The position numbers and the translations under genes were made by a program. A stretch of 37,443 nt of DNA from an uncultured Candidatus Saccharibacteria bacterium (GTDB lineage Bacteria; Patescibacteriota; Saccharimonadia; Saccharimonadales; Saccharimonadaceae), in NCBI GenBank assembly GCA_937935245.1, contig CALGXX010000006.1, forward strand, positions 1-37,443. Reading direction: 5' to 3'. The notes under the pieces were generated by a model. That model was not told where the DNA came from and did not search any database. It saw only the letters and a list, made by a program, of their open reading frames with translations. Below, piece by piece: positions 1 through 8,420 of this stretch. Numbering within the stretch: the first letter of the stretch is position 1; every line of letters begins with the position of its first letter.

Positions 1-514
1 TCACTAGGATCATTTGCGCCCGTTCTTCAGCGTCATCCATTGCGTCATGTTGTAATTTAGACACCAAACCGACCAAGTCTTGCTTAATGTCGCGCTCAGT
101 CATTTGCATCAACTTGTCGGCAGCATCTTTTTTCTTCAATCCAGCGATTTTTTCAAGCTTTTCCTGTTGACGTGTGCGAATATCGCGAATTTCATTTTTA
201 AGATTATCAACTTCATCCTCATGTGCGCGCAATTTTTCTGCTCGTCGATCAAGCTCTTCCAGCTTATTGTCCAGAGTCTTCTCGCGATCCGCCAAACGAT
301 TTTCAGTCTTTTGCCATTCCTTGCGACGTTCATTTTCAATCTTAAGCGCCTCATCCTTAGCCTTAAGGACGATGTCGCTCGCCTTAGTTTTTGCATCCGC
401 CAGATCTCGCTCAATCTGATTTTTACCGTTAATTTGGCGAGTTCGCTGATATCCAACAAGACCAGCAGCACCCGCGCCAGCTCCAACAGCCGCGGCAATA
501 ATTACTTCTATCAT
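1..514 (-). CDS. rny: Ribonuclease Y, N-terminal part (cut by window edge)
   Basis: This is the first ~171 residues of RNase Y, the membrane-anchored endoribonuclease that starts mRNA decay. The N-terminus is a single hydrophobic Gly/Ala-rich helix (IIAAAVGAGAGAAGLVGY) followed by a long charged coiled coil rich in Glu, Lys and Arg. It ends in the family-typical stretch with EERAQMILV just before the KH domain, which lies outside the window, as does the HD domain. Two in-frame ATGs lie at 520 and 514. The GGAAAGGA ribosome binding site abuts the first and is properly spaced from the second, so 514 is preferred. It is downstream of tsaE-tsaB on the same strand but separated by ~150 bp with its own promoter-like TATAAT (633-638). 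Confidence 0.88.
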   Translation of the reverse strand, partial: MIEVIIAAAVGAGAGAAGLVGYQRTRQINGKNQIERDLADAKTKASDIVLKAKDEALKIENERRKEWQKTENRLADREKTLDNKLEELDRRAEKLRAHEDEVDNLKNEIRDIRTRQQEKLEKIAGLKKKDAADKLMQMTERDIKQDLVGLVSKLQHDAMDDAEERAQMILV

Positions 515-528
515 TATCATTCCTTTCC

Positions 529-579
529 GATCAGCCGCCCCTGAGTGTTCGTCTCAAGGAAAAATATCAACAGCCGATC
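529..579 (-). promoter_or_regulatory. Structured 5' leader of rny (candidate)
   Basis: On the minus strand a 9-bp stem with two G-U pairs (arms 571-579 and 529-537) closes a ~33-nt interior. The interior holds a second short hairpin (TTGAG/CTCAG). The right arm ends just before the GGAAAGGA ribosome binding site. The fold is seen by eye only; a regulatory role is inference. Confidence 0.35.
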
Positions 580-632
580 AACTTCAAACTATCTAATTCG
601 GCGAATCAAAAATCACAAACCGCCGTAATTTA

Positions 633-638
633 ATTATA
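633..638 (-). promoter_or_regulatory. Putative -10 box of rny
   Basis: TATAAT on the minus strand, about 120 nt upstream of the rny start. No clear -35 was seen at standard spacing. Transcription from here would give a leader of roughly 110 nt containing the hairpins described at 529-579. Confidence 0.45.
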
Positions 639-667
639 CACGGTTTTGACGGTTTGGGCGATAAAAA

Positions 668-1042
668 TTATTTTCGCGGCGCAGTGATATTCGCAGTAGC
701 ACCGTACTCTGGCATAACAATTTTTTCATTCTCACCAGAACGTAATTTATCCAAGGCCAAATCACGCCAATTGTCACCCATCGCACCAACAATAGGAATA
801 TTCAAGCTATCCGCCAAGGTATTCGCAACCGTCAAACCAATTCTCAGTCCCGTAAAACTTCCCGGCCCTTTCATTACACCAATACCACTTATCAGATGCA
901 AATCGCCAGTCTTTTCTTTCAAAAATTTCAACAAATTCCGCGCCAACGTTCGCCCAGCTTCCCATTCAAAATTCTGACGATTTTCTCCATTGACTATTGT
1001 CAAAAAACATGTTGATGTTGAAGTGTCTAATAAAATTATCAC
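668..1042 (-). CDS. tsaB: tRNA threonylcarbamoyladenosine biosynthesis protein TsaB (short form)
   Basis: This is the TsaB partner of TsaD in making t6A37 on ANN-decoding tRNAs. The 124-residue protein starts with the ASKHA-like LLDTSTS motif and carries the family hallmark GPGSFTGLRIGLTVA at about residues 60-74. Usual TsaB proteins are ~220 residues, so this is the short form that keeps the N-terminal domain and lacks most of the C-terminal one. The start is GTG at 1042, and the GTGA overlaps the TGA stop of tsaE, so the two are translationally coupled. The pairing with tsaE supports the assignment. The truncation is not obviously a frameshift, since the reading frame ends in a normal stop. 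Confidence 0.87.
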   Translation of the reverse strand: MIILLDTSTSTCFLTIVNGENRQNFEWEAGRTLARNLLKFLKEKTGDLHLISGIGVMKGPGSFTGLRIGLTVANTLADSLNIPIVGAMGDNWRDLALDKLRSGENEKIVMPEYGATANITAPRK

Positions 1043-1497
1043 GCCATATTCTCCTTTATTTTTCCCAAAAGTTCATCAGATTTTTTGCCACCAGGATAAA
1101 ATTCCACAAGCCGCCCTTCTTCGCTAATCGCGGTAATTTTTATCACCAACCGATCGCTCGGCAATACATCATCAACAGCGCCAGCCCATTCAACCACAAC
1201 CACCGAATTAGAATCCACTACTTCGCGAATTTCCTCGCTCATAATTCCAGCATTTCCTAGTCTGTAAAAATCGTAATGTGCCAAGCTCAGACCGCGAGGC
1301 GAATCGTACACGCGCGAAATCGTGAAAGTTGGACTCTGAACTGGCTCGTTGATCTCTAAAGCTTGCGCAATTCCCTTCGTCAATGTGGTTTTCCCCGCGC
1401 CAATATCACCGACCAATTCCAGAACTTCCCCACCAGAAACAGCCCGACCAATTGCCGCGCCCAATTCTCGCATTTTCTCTTCACTAGAAATATTCAC
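1039..1497 (-). CDS. tsaE: tRNA threonylcarbamoyladenosine biosynthesis ATPase TsaE
   Basis: TsaE is the P-loop ATPase that resets the TsaBD complex in t6A synthesis. The Walker A motif GDIGAGKT is at residues 30-37. It is followed by QSPTFTISRVY and AHYDFYRLG, the conserved family blocks, and a VVVEWAG segment. At 152 residues it has the expected length. The start is GTG at 1497; the minus-strand TATAAT at 1504-1509 ends six bases before it and there is no ribosome binding site, so the message is probably leaderless. It is first in the tsaE-tsaB unit and divergent from pilB. Confidence 0.92.
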   Translation of the reverse strand: MNISSEEKMRELGAAIGRAVSGGEVLELVGDIGAGKTTLTKGIAQALEINEPVQSPTFTISRVYDSPRGLSLAHYDFYRLGNAGIMSEEIREVVDSNSVVVVEWAGAVDDVLPSDRLVIKITAISEEGRLVEFYPGGKKSDELLGKIKENMA

Positions 1498-1509
1498 TCT
1501 TATATTATA
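1498..1509 (-). promoter_or_regulatory. Leaderless-type promoter of tsaE
   Basis: Minus-strand TATAAT (1504-1509) is separated by exactly 6 nt from the GTG start at 1497. No Shine-Dalgarno sequence lies between them. Confidence 0.6.
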
Positions 1510-1538
1510 CTATGCTAGCTTTTTTTTGGCGATAATAG

Positions 1539-1544
1539 TACAAT
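1539..1544 (+). promoter_or_regulatory. Putative -10 box of pilB
   Basis: TACAAT on the plus strand, 13 nt upstream of the pilB ATG. It is divergent from the tsaE promoter within a 60-bp shared intergenic region. Confidence 0.4.
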
Positions 1545-1557
1545 AAACATAAGAGTT

Positions 1558-3336
1558 ATGCGTGTTTCAGACCAGACAATTGAGAGCATTCTGAAACAAG
1601 GTGGGGTTGTTGATGAGCCGCAGCTTGCTGATTTGAAATTGATCGCTGAACGGTCGAAGCAAACATTGCAAGAAACCGCTATTGAACAAAAAGTCATTTC
1701 TGAGGAAGATCTGACAAAGTTGATCGGCGATTACATTGGCGTACCTTTCGTGCGAATTGAGCCAAAGGATATTCCCGAAGATGTGTTGAAACGAATTCCT
1801 GAACATATCGCGCGCCAGTATAATGTTGTGCTTTTTGAGAAAAACGAGGACGACAGCTTGTCGCTTGCGATGGAAGACCCAGATGATGTGCAGGCGTTGA
1901 ACTTTATCCAGAAAGAAATTGGCTACAACACTAAGGTTTTCCTAGCGACAAAAAGCAACATTTTGGACTGTTTGGAAAATTATCGCGGTAATATCAATGC
2001 CGAGCTTGACGAAGTTATTGCGGTACAAAAAGACGCTTCCGCCGAAGACCAAAACGTTAGCCAAGATGATTTTGCGGAAAATTCACCAATTGCCCAAACT
2101 GTTAATTTGTTGCTGGAATATGCCATAAAATCCAACGCTTCCGACATTCACATTGAGCCGCGCGAGGATTACGTTCAGGTTCGTTATCGAATTGACGGTG
2201 TTTTGAAGGAAGTTAACAAATTGCCACGAAACGTTCACGGCGCTTTGGTGAGCCGCATTAAAATTCTCTCTAATCTGAAAATTGACGAACGCCGCGTGCC
2301 ACAAGACGGTCGATTTAAGATAAAAGTTTCAGGAAAACAATACGCGCTTCGCGTTTCGACATTGCCAATAGCTGACGGCGAAAAAGTGGTTATGCGTATT
2401 TTGGACGAATCGAACCAGGCTGTTAAACTGGATCAGCTCGGCTATTGGGGTCTGTCGCTCGCAACCGTAAAAGACGCAATGGCTCAGCCGAACGGAATGA
2501 TCCTGGTAACTGGGCCGACTGGATCGGGAAAATCGACCAGTTTGTTCAGTATTCTGTCAGAGATCAATACTCCAGATGTCAATATTTCCACAATTGAAGA
2601 CCCGGTGGAATATAAAATCCCAGGAGTCAATCAAACCCAGACCAACGCCAAGGCCGGGATGACTTTCGCTTCAGGATTAAGGGCACTACTTCGCCAAGAC
2701 CCAAATATCATCATGGTCGGAGAAATTCGCGACGGCGAAACCGCAAACCTTGGTGTTCAGGCGGCGCTAACTGGACACTTGGTGTTCTCCACTCTACACA
2801 CAAATAACGCTGCAACATGTTTGCCACGTCTGCTGGATATGGGAATTGAGCCATTCTTGATCGCTTCAACCGTGAAGGCGGTGATTGGACAGCGACTAGT
2901 TAGGCGCCTGTGTATGAATTGCCGCCAAGAATATACCCCAAACGAAGAAGAAATAAAATATATTGCCGAAATGTTTAAGATAAACACCGAGTCGATTAAA
3001 AAAATTCACAACCTCGAAGAGCAGGCTTTTGAGGATAAAATTGGTGGCGACACGCCCATGGGATCAACAGATTCAACAATCGGACGATTATGGCGACCGA
3101 ATCCAGAAGGTTGTGACGAGTGTGGACATAACGGATTCAAGGGGCGCGTTGGCATTTACGAGGTTCTTGGCATATCCATCCCTATCCAAAAAATGATTAC
3201 CGCCAACGCCACCAGCAACGATATTCAAGATCAAGCGATTTCCGAAGGCATGGTGACGATGCAGATGGATGGACTTATTAAATCACTGCGCGGGATCACC
3301 ACCGTGGACGAAGTTTTGAGGGCAACAAGGGAGTAA
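1558..3336 (+). CDS. pilB: Type IV pilus assembly ATPase PilB (GspE/PulE family)
   Basis: This is the hexameric cytoplasmic ATPase that drives pilus extension. An N-terminal MshEN-like domain (about residues 1-150) is followed by the T2SSE ATPase core. Walker A is GPTGSGKS near residue 319. The Asp box region reads IIMVGEIRDGETA and the His box STLHTN. A tetracysteine zinc site is formed by CMNC (about 452-455) and CDEC (about 519-522). The 592-residue length is typical. It is followed four bases later by pilC. No retraction ATPase (PilT) or secretin (PilQ) is seen nearby, fitting a monoderm, Gram-positive-like pilus. Confidence 0.95.
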   Translation: MRVSDQTIESILKQGGVVDEPQLADLKLIAERSKQTLQETAIEQKVISEEDLTKLIGDYIGVPFVRIEPKDIPEDVLKRIPEHIARQYNVVLFEKNEDDSLSLAMEDPDDVQALNFIQKEIGYNTKVFLATKSNILDCLENYRGNINAELDEVIAVQKDASAEDQNVSQDDFAENSPIAQTVNLLLEYAIKSNASDIHIEPREDYVQVRYRIDGVLKEVNKLPRNVHGALVSRIKILSNLKIDERRVPQDGRFKIKVSGKQYALRVSTLPIADGEKVVMRILDESNQAVKLDQLGYWGLSLATVKDAMAQPNGMILVTGPTGSGKSTSLFSILSEINTPDVNISTIEDPVEYKIPGVNQTQTNAKAGMTFASGLRALLRQDPNIIMVGEIRDGETANLGVQAALTGHLVFSTLHTNNAATCLPRLLDMGIEPFLIASTVKAVIGQRLVRRLCMNCRQEYTPNEEEIKYIAEMFKINTESIKKIHNLEEQAFEDKIGGDTPMGSTDSTIGRLWRPNPEGCDECGHNGFKGRVGIYEVLGISIPIQKMITANATSNDIQDQAISEGMVTMQMDGLIKSLRGITTVDEVLRATRE

Positions 3337-3340
3337 TATT

Positions 3341-4567
3341 ATGCCAATTTTTGAATATTTACTTGTCAATAAAAAGAAAGAGACCGTCTCTTCAACGATT
3401 GAAGCAGCCGACAAACTTTCTGCTATTAACAATTTGAGATCGCGCGGACAATTGATAAAAATTGAAGAAAAAGGCGCAAAAAAAGAGCTTAGTTTTTCTT
3501 TCGGCAAGAAAAAGAAAGGTGCCAAAACTGAAGAATTGGTGATGTTTACTCGCCAATTAAGCGCCATGGTTTCAGCTGGAGTCCCAATTCTTCGTTCTCT
3601 TAACTCTATGGCTAAACATGCCGAAAGCGCCAACTTTCGAGACACGATCAACGCCGTAATTAAAGACATTGAAGGTGGTATGTCTTTTGCGGATGCCCTG
3701 AGCAAACATCCAGAGACCTTCAATGATATTTATGTAAACATGGTTGCTGCGGGTGAAACCGGAGGTATTTTGGACGATATCTTAAAACGTCTAGCCCTAC
3801 AACAAGAAAAAAACTCATCCATGAAGAAAAAAATTAAAGGCGCCATGACATACCCGATCGTACTTTTAATCATTACGATCATCGCCTTCTTTATCCTGAT
3901 GATCTTCATTATTCCGGTCATCGGTAAAACCATTAAAGACATGGGCGGACCTGACGCTAAACTACCAATGCTTACTGAGATTATGCTCGGGATTAGCGAT
4001 TTTGTAGTGTCATTTTGGTATATAATCATTCCAATATTTGCCGGAAGTATTTGGCTACTAATTCGCTACATTAAAACCCCAAAAGGTCGCGTAAAATTTC
4101 ACAATATCATCATCAAAGTTCCAGCTGTCGGTCCAATTGTTAAAAAGGTGGCAATCGCCCGCTTTACCCGTACCTTCTCTGCTCTTATCGGTGCAGGTGT
4201 AGCTGTACTCGAAGCGCTGGATGTAACTTCACGTGCCGTCGGAAATGTAGCTTACGAAAAGTCCCTAAAAGAAGCCACCAAGCGAGTCCAAAACGGCGAA
4301 GTTTTATCAAAAATTATTGCAGAGCAGGACAATCTATATCCGCCAATCGTAGCACAGATGTTATCTGTCGGTGAGGAAACTGGACAAACAGACAAAGTCC
4401 TGGTTAAAGTCGCTGACTTTTACGAGGAAGAGGTCGACACCGCGATTGACGGCGTTAGTTCTATTATCGAGCCAGTGATGATTGTCGCTATGGGTATTGT
4501 TATTGCCCTGGTGGCGGTTAGTGTTATGGGTCCAATTACAAGTATGGCGGGTCAAGTTAAGGAATAA
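3341..4567 (+). CDS. pilC: Type IV pilus inner-membrane platform protein PilC (GspF family)
   Basis: This platform protein couples PilB to pilin addition. The 408-residue protein has the duplicated T2SSF layout: a soluble N-terminal region, a first F domain (TRQLSAMVSAGVPILRSL near residues 68-85), two membrane helices around 167-190 and 212-240, a second F domain (TRTFSALIGAGVAVLEALD), and a C-terminal membrane helix near 375-400. The gene lies directly behind pilB, and both are read from the pilB promoter. The sequence matches GspF/PilC throughout. Confidence 0.95.
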   Translation: MPIFEYLLVNKKKETVSSTIEAADKLSAINNLRSRGQLIKIEEKGAKKELSFSFGKKKKGAKTEELVMFTRQLSAMVSAGVPILRSLNSMAKHAESANFRDTINAVIKDIEGGMSFADALSKHPETFNDIYVNMVAAGETGGILDDILKRLALQQEKNSSMKKKIKGAMTYPIVLLIITIIAFFILMIFIIPVIGKTIKDMGGPDAKLPMLTEIMLGISDFVVSFWYIIIPIFAGSIWLLIRYIKTPKGRVKFHNIIIKVPAVGPIVKKVAIARFTRTFSALIGAGVAVLEALDVTSRAVGNVAYEKSLKEATKRVQNGEVLSKIIAEQDNLYPPIVAQMLSVGEETGQTDKVLVKVADFYEEEVDTAIDGVSSIIEPVMIVAMGIVIALVAVSVMGPITSMAGQVKE

Positions 4568-4586
4568 TAGTTTTTCAAAAAAGCTT

Positions 4587-4605
4587 ATGTTATAATACCG
4601 ATATA
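4587..4605 (+). promoter_or_regulatory. Putative extended -10 promoter of the pilMNO unit
   Basis: The TGTTATAAT motif between pilC and pilM has the TGnTATAAT extended -10 form. A GGTGGGA ribosome binding site precedes the GTG start of pilM. The motif suggests pilM-N-O has its own promoter besides readthrough from pilBC. Confidence 0.45.
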
Positions 4606-4624
4606 TAGGTGGGAAAATAATAAC

Positions 4625-5677
4625 GTGTCGAGTATATTTTATAGAAAAAAACCAATCATCGGCCTAGATATCAGCCGAACAAGCATAAAAGTAATGTCGA
4701 TTGATAGAAATCGAATGCTAGTTCATGGATATGGATCGATTAACCTCGATTCTCAAAAAAGCGACGGAAATTCTACAGACAACACTGAATATTTGGCGCA
4801 GAATATCAAAACATTATTGAAGAAAAATGTCGTAGGACAGATCAATAGCAATCGCGTAGCGCTGGGTATACCAACCAACCGAACATTCTCGCGGACATTT
4901 AGCCTGCCTGTGAAAGAAGAAAGTAATATTCGCAGTGCGGTAAATTTGGAAGCCGAACAATACATTCCAGCTCCATTAGATTCTCTTTATTTGGACTATC
5001 GAATCATTAATCGCACGAAAGATGAACTTAGTGTGCTAATGTGTGCCGCACCGAAGAAAATGATTGATAGTATGTTAGACGCCACAAAACAATGCGGCCT
5101 GGAAGTTGCAATAATTGAGCCAAACATCAGCGCAATCGCTAGACTTCTGAAACGCACAGAAGAAGGAATGCTCCCCACTGTTATCGTCGACATAGGCACA
5201 TCAACTACAGATATCGCAATTCTAGATTCCGATATACGTGTGACGGGCGGCTTAAATGTTGGCGGCTATTCACTCACCTTAAATTTAGCTAAAAAAATGA
5301 ACGTACCAATTGAAACAGCTCATCAATTTAAGGTATTAAACGGATTAAATCCCGGCCCAAGGCAAGCCAGAATCGCAGGAGCCTTGCGCCCAAGTTTAGA
5401 AAAAATGACCAACGAAGTTAAGCGCGTTATGCGATATTACACAGACCGCTTCCCTGATGAGAAAAAAATCGAGCAAGTTCTCATAGTTGGCGGCGGCGGT
5501 AATCTTCCAGGAATTGGTGATTTTTTCACAAACGAGCTATTAATGCCAGCGCGCGTGGCAAGTCCGTGGCAAATGCTGAATTTCGATGGACTAGAGCAGC
5601 CGGCAAAACAGCTTCGCTCCCAGCTATCACCAGTCGCAGGTCTAGCCTTAATCAAGCAGGAGGATATTTATGATTAA
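4625..5677 (+). CDS. pilM: Type IV pilus assembly protein PilM (actin-like)
   Basis: PilM is the FtsA/actin-like cytoplasmic protein that binds the N-terminus of PilN. The 350-residue protein starts GLDISRTSIKVM (phosphate-1 motif) and has VDIGTSTTDIAILD as the second phosphate motif and VLIVGGGGNLPGIGDFF as the adenosine motif. The start is GTG at 4625 behind GGTGGGA. It overlaps pilN by 8 nt, so the genes are coupled. Order pilM-pilN-pilO matches the standard pilus alignment cluster. Confidence 0.93.
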   Translation: MSSIFYRKKPIIGLDISRTSIKVMSIDRNRMLVHGYGSINLDSQKSDGNSTDNTEYLAQNIKTLLKKNVVGQINSNRVALGIPTNRTFSRTFSLPVKEESNIRSAVNLEAEQYIPAPLDSLYLDYRIINRTKDELSVLMCAAPKKMIDSMLDATKQCGLEVAIIEPNISAIARLLKRTEEGMLPTVIVDIGTSTTDIAILDSDIRVTGGLNVGGYSLTLNLAKKMNVPIETAHQFKVLNGLNPGPRQARIAGALRPSLEKMTNEVKRVMRYYTDRFPDEKKIEQVLIVGGGGNLPGIGDFFTNELLMPARVASPWQMLNFDGLEQPAKQLRSQLSPVAGLALIKQEDIYD

Positions 5678-6245
5678 CCTTCTCCCTCCTCAAGAAAAAA
5701 AGCAAATCAGCGCTGGACGAGTAAACGTCATCTTAAGACGGTACTGCATCATATCGTTGATATTTGCAGGCCTGCTATTCTTAACTATTGGCGGATTTTA
5801 TCTGTTCTTAGAAAATAGCCGCACCTCAGCTCAAGCTAATATAGACGAAGGAAACGCCAAACTTGCTCAATATCAATCAACACAAAAAGAAGTTAGCGAA
5901 TTCAAGAAAGACCTCGACTCAGCCAAGGTAATTATTAACAGCGAGGCCCACTATTCTACAATTATTCCGAAAATTGCACAATATATACCATCAGGTATGG
6001 TTTTGGATTCTCTGACGCTAGACACTTCAGCATTAGATAAACCATTGTCATTAACAGCTCTCGGAAAGAATAAGGATGACGCCATCCGAATAAAAACTAG
6101 TTTAGAAAAATCAGAGATATTTAGCGACGTTCACCTCGAGACCGTTGTTTATAGCGGCGGTAACCAATCGTCGGACAAGCCTGCAGATTATCCAATCACT
6201 ATAACAATTAGCGTTACACCAAAGCCAGAGGTCTTAAAACAATGA
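5670..6245 (+). CDS. pilN: Type IV pilus assembly protein PilN
   Basis: This bitopic membrane protein begins with the INLLPP motif that docks into PilM. One membrane helix lies at about residues 27-49, followed by a coiled coil and a ferredoxin-like extracytoplasmic domain (about 90-190). The 191-residue length is normal. It has an AGGAGG ribosome binding site inside the pilM end and shares an ATGA overlap with pilO. Confidence 0.9.
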   Translation: MINLLPPQEKKQISAGRVNVILRRYCIISLIFAGLLFLTIGGFYLFLENSRTSAQANIDEGNAKLAQYQSTQKEVSEFKKDLDSAKVIINSEAHYSTIIPKIAQYIPSGMVLDSLTLDTSALDKPLSLTALGKNKDDAIRIKTSLEKSEIFSDVHLETVVYSGGNQSSDKPADYPITITISVTPKPEVLKQ

Positions 6246-6835
6246 AAAAAGTTCTAAATGCTAGCATCGCGCGAATTGTCCTGTCGTTATTATTGCTCAT
6301 AATATTATCAGCAATGGTAGGACTAGTTATTTTCGCCTATTCATTCTTAAGTAAAACATCAGAAGAAGTTGGAAAAATGCAAACAGAAGCAATTGCAGTT
6401 GATGCAAAAATACAAAGTTTGCTAGCATCAAAATCTCAGCTCGACCGCAATTCCGACACAGTTAAAAAAGCAAAGAATATCGTCTCGGAATCGAAACTTT
6501 ATCAATATCAGAATCAGATTATTCAGGATTTAAATACCTACGCCGACCGCGCCGGCATTCCGATTAAAGCTTTCTCTTTCCAAAACGAACCAACAACTTC
6601 CGCTAAGACAGCGACACCTAGCAAGCAAACATCCACCAGCCCCGCTGGAGTGAAAGGCACTTTCGTATCAATTCAATTGGGAGATCATATAGATTACACG
6701 AAATTCCTACATTTCCTTAGTCTTATTGAAAAAAATGTCACTCGAATGCAGCTTTCAGGCGTGTCAATTTCCAGAGGCGCAAATAATCATGAAATATCAA
6801 TCCAATCACTTGAAGTAAAGGTTTATACACGATGA
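6242..6835 (+). CDS. pilO: Type IV pilus assembly protein PilO
   Basis: The 197-residue protein has an N-terminal membrane helix (about residues 10-35), a coiled-coil stretch (SEEVGKMQTEAIAV onward), a Ser/Thr-rich linker near 120-135, and a C-terminal ferredoxin-like fold region. Position after pilN, size and topology support PilO; sequence similarity alone is weak in this family. It is coupled to the next gene by ATGA. Confidence 0.82.
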   Translation: MKKVLNASIARIVLSLLLLIILSAMVGLVIFAYSFLSKTSEEVGKMQTEAIAVDAKIQSLLASKSQLDRNSDTVKKAKNIVSESKLYQYQNQIIQDLNTYADRAGIPIKAFSFQNEPTTSAKTATPSKQTSTSPAGVKGTFVSIQLGDHIDYTKFLHFLSLIEKNVTRMQLSGVSISRGANNHEISIQSLEVKVYTR

Positions 6836-7116
6836 GTCCATCAATATCAGAACAGCTCGAGCCAATCGTAAAATCATTATCCAAATTCCTGTGGCGATTT
6901 CATGTGATAATATATAGCGTTGTCGTAATCGGAGGCGTAGCAATCGCGATATTTCTTTTGAGCGGACTTTTAGCAGTTCCTGCCGAAGAACCACAAACTA
7001 CATCAATAAGCTTCGATAAAAAAACCATGCAAATTATTAAAGACTTCCGACCGTCAACTTCAGCAAACGACTCGTTTAGTCTGCCGGCTGGTCGCTCCAA
7101 TCCGTTTGCCGAATAG
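6832..7116 (+). CDS. Small membrane protein of the pilus operon, possibly PilP-like
   Basis: This 94-residue protein has one membrane helix (about residues 24-46) and a short extracytoplasmic tail ending GRSNPFAE. The tail resembles the GR-x-(D/N)PF motif that PilP-type lipoproteins use near their N-terminus, but there is no lipobox and no beta-domain. It overlaps pilO by ATGA and is last in the pilM-N-O unit, so a role in the pilus alignment complex is likely. The PilP comparison is inference from motif and position. Confidence 0.7.
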   Translation: MSPSISEQLEPIVKSLSKFLWRFHVIIYSVVVIGGVAIAIFLLSGLLAVPAEEPQTTSISFDKKTMQIIKDFRPSTSANDSFSLPAGRSNPFAE

Positions 7117-7128
7117 AACACAACCGTT

Positions 7129-7140
7129 TATAATATAGTT
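7129..7140 (+). promoter_or_regulatory. Leaderless-type promoter of the PRC-barrel gene
   Basis: TATAAT (7129-7134) is followed by 6 nt and the ATG at 7141. There is no ribosome binding site. Confidence 0.6.
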
Positions 7141-7728
7141 ATGCTTATATCCGCAGATCGCTTCCTTAATATTCCCGTCATGAGTCTTCAGACGGGCTCC
7201 GAACTGGCGCGAACATCGCGGGAAATTATCAATCCGAGGAATATGTCTATAATCGCATATGAGCTCGAGGGGCGACTTTTAGACCAACATCCTAGCCTGC
7301 TTCGCATTGACGACGTCAGAGAGATTGGACCACTCGGCATGATTATCGATTCAACCGACGAGATTATCGGCATTGATGATGTGATCACTATAAAAGAAAT
7401 TTATGACATCAATTTTACATTAAAAGACAAGTTGGTTATTGATGAAAAAAATAAGAAAATCGGAAAAGTTATCGGCTACACTTTGGCGGCTGGGAATTTT
7501 ATTATACAACAACTCCGAATTCGGCGACCATTCTTGAAAAGTTTTGGCGACACAGAACTACTTATTCATCGTTCTCAGATTATAAAAGTAACCGACGATA
7601 AAATCGTTGTAAAATCAGCAACTATCTCGCACGTAACCGAAAAAACACCTATTCCGCAAATAAATTCATACGAAAATCCATTCCGCAAGCAGCCTCGTCC
7701 GCAGCCAGAATCTACAAAAGTTGATTAA
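7141..7728 (+). CDS. PRC-barrel domain protein
   Basis: The 195-residue protein appears to contain two PRC-barrel-like modules. The first (about residues 1-80) includes VMSLQTGSELARTSREIINPRNMSI. The second (about 90-165) includes LVIDEKNKKIGKVIGYTLAAGNF and SQIIKVTDDKIVV. The tail is Pro-rich. PRC barrels often serve as RNA- or protein-binding adaptors (RimM, photosynthetic H subunit); no specific role can be read here. It follows the pilus operon but has its own leaderless-type promoter, and it converges on recX with overlapping stop codons. Confidence 0.8.
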   Translation: MLISADRFLNIPVMSLQTGSELARTSREIINPRNMSIIAYELEGRLLDQHPSLLRIDDVREIGPLGMIIDSTDEIIGIDDVITIKEIYDINFTLKDKLVIDEKNKKIGKVIGYTLAAGNFIIQQLRIRRPFLKSFGDTELLIHRSQIIKVTDDKIVVKSATISHVTEKTPIPQINSYENPFRKQPRPQPESTKVD

Positions 7729-8378
7729 TCATTTGGGTTTTCAAGAGCCTTCTTAATGTCATCGTAAGAAAAACCCTGCCTAGCCAAATATTGCATTAAC
7801 TTCTGCTGATCGCTATATCGATAACGTTTTTTAGCAATAATCTTCCGCAATTCCTCGTCATCAGAGCGAATATTCTCTTTAACTAACGACTCAATCGTTG
7901 TATTATCAATTCCCTTTTGCGCCAGTTCCAATTTCAAACGACGAATACTGGCGCCTTTTTTCATGAACCGCTGCTCAAACCAAAATCGAGCAAATTTTTC
8001 ATCGTCCAAATATTTTTTCTCAATAAGACGATCCAAGACGCGCTCAGCAATCTCCGATTTTACCCCAGAACGTTCAATAATTTTTCCAGTTTTCGCTGAA
8101 CGTCGGCGAGTGGCTAGCGTTTTCCGGCGCAGATAATCGCGCATTTCTTTGATGGCTCGCGGACGCATTAAGCAGTACTCTATAGATCTAGCATACAACT
8201 TACCAAACTGGCTATCGTCTTCTAGTTTCGAAATTTCCTCTTCCGCATATTCGCGACCAATCTTAATGCCTAGCTCGCCAACCTGGAATACATCCAAGCT
8301 AAAGCGATATTTCCCGTCAACACTTACATTGACACGATTTTTATCACGAGCCTGAAGAGAAATATCGGTGATTTTCAT
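7725..8378 (-). CDS. recX: Regulatory protein RecX
   Basis: RecX caps RecA filaments and restrains recombinase activity. The 217-residue protein contains the helical repeats of the family: CLMRPRAIKEMRDYLRRK, then DRLIEKKYLDDEKFARFWFEQR and KKGASIRRLKLELAQKGI, ending with a third repeat (RQGFSYDDIKKAL). It lies on the recA strand but is separated from recA by the 2H phosphoesterase gene. The minus-strand TATAAT at 8385-8390 sits six bases before the ATG. Its stop shares TTAA with the stop of the facing PRC gene. Confidence 0.93.
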   Translation of the reverse strand: MKITDISLQARDKNRVNVSVDGKYRFSLDVFQVGELGIKIGREYAEEEISKLEDDSQFGKLYARSIEYCLMRPRAIKEMRDYLRRKTLATRRRSAKTGKIIERSGVKSEIAERVLDRLIEKKYLDDEKFARFWFEQRFMKKGASIRRLKLELAQKGIDNTTIESLVKENIRSDDEELRKIIAKKRYRYSDQQKLMQYLARQGFSYDDIKKALENPND

Positions 8379-8390
8379 AAAACTATTATA
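8379..8390 (-). promoter_or_regulatory. Leaderless-type promoter of recX
   Basis: Minus-strand TATAAT (8385-8390) is followed by 6 nt and the ATG at 8378, with no Shine-Dalgarno sequence. Confidence 0.6.
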
Positions 8391-8420
8391 ACGCTAAAAC
8401 TATACGTAACTACTAGTGGA

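Noticed and set aside
80..544. Long open frame on the plus strand opposite rny
   Set aside because: It is the antisense of a clear RNase Y coiled coil, with no ribosome binding site or protein logic.
4568..4624. Terminator after pilC
   Set aside because: The interval holds a promoter-like box but no convincing hairpin; readthrough from pilBC to pilMNO seems likely.
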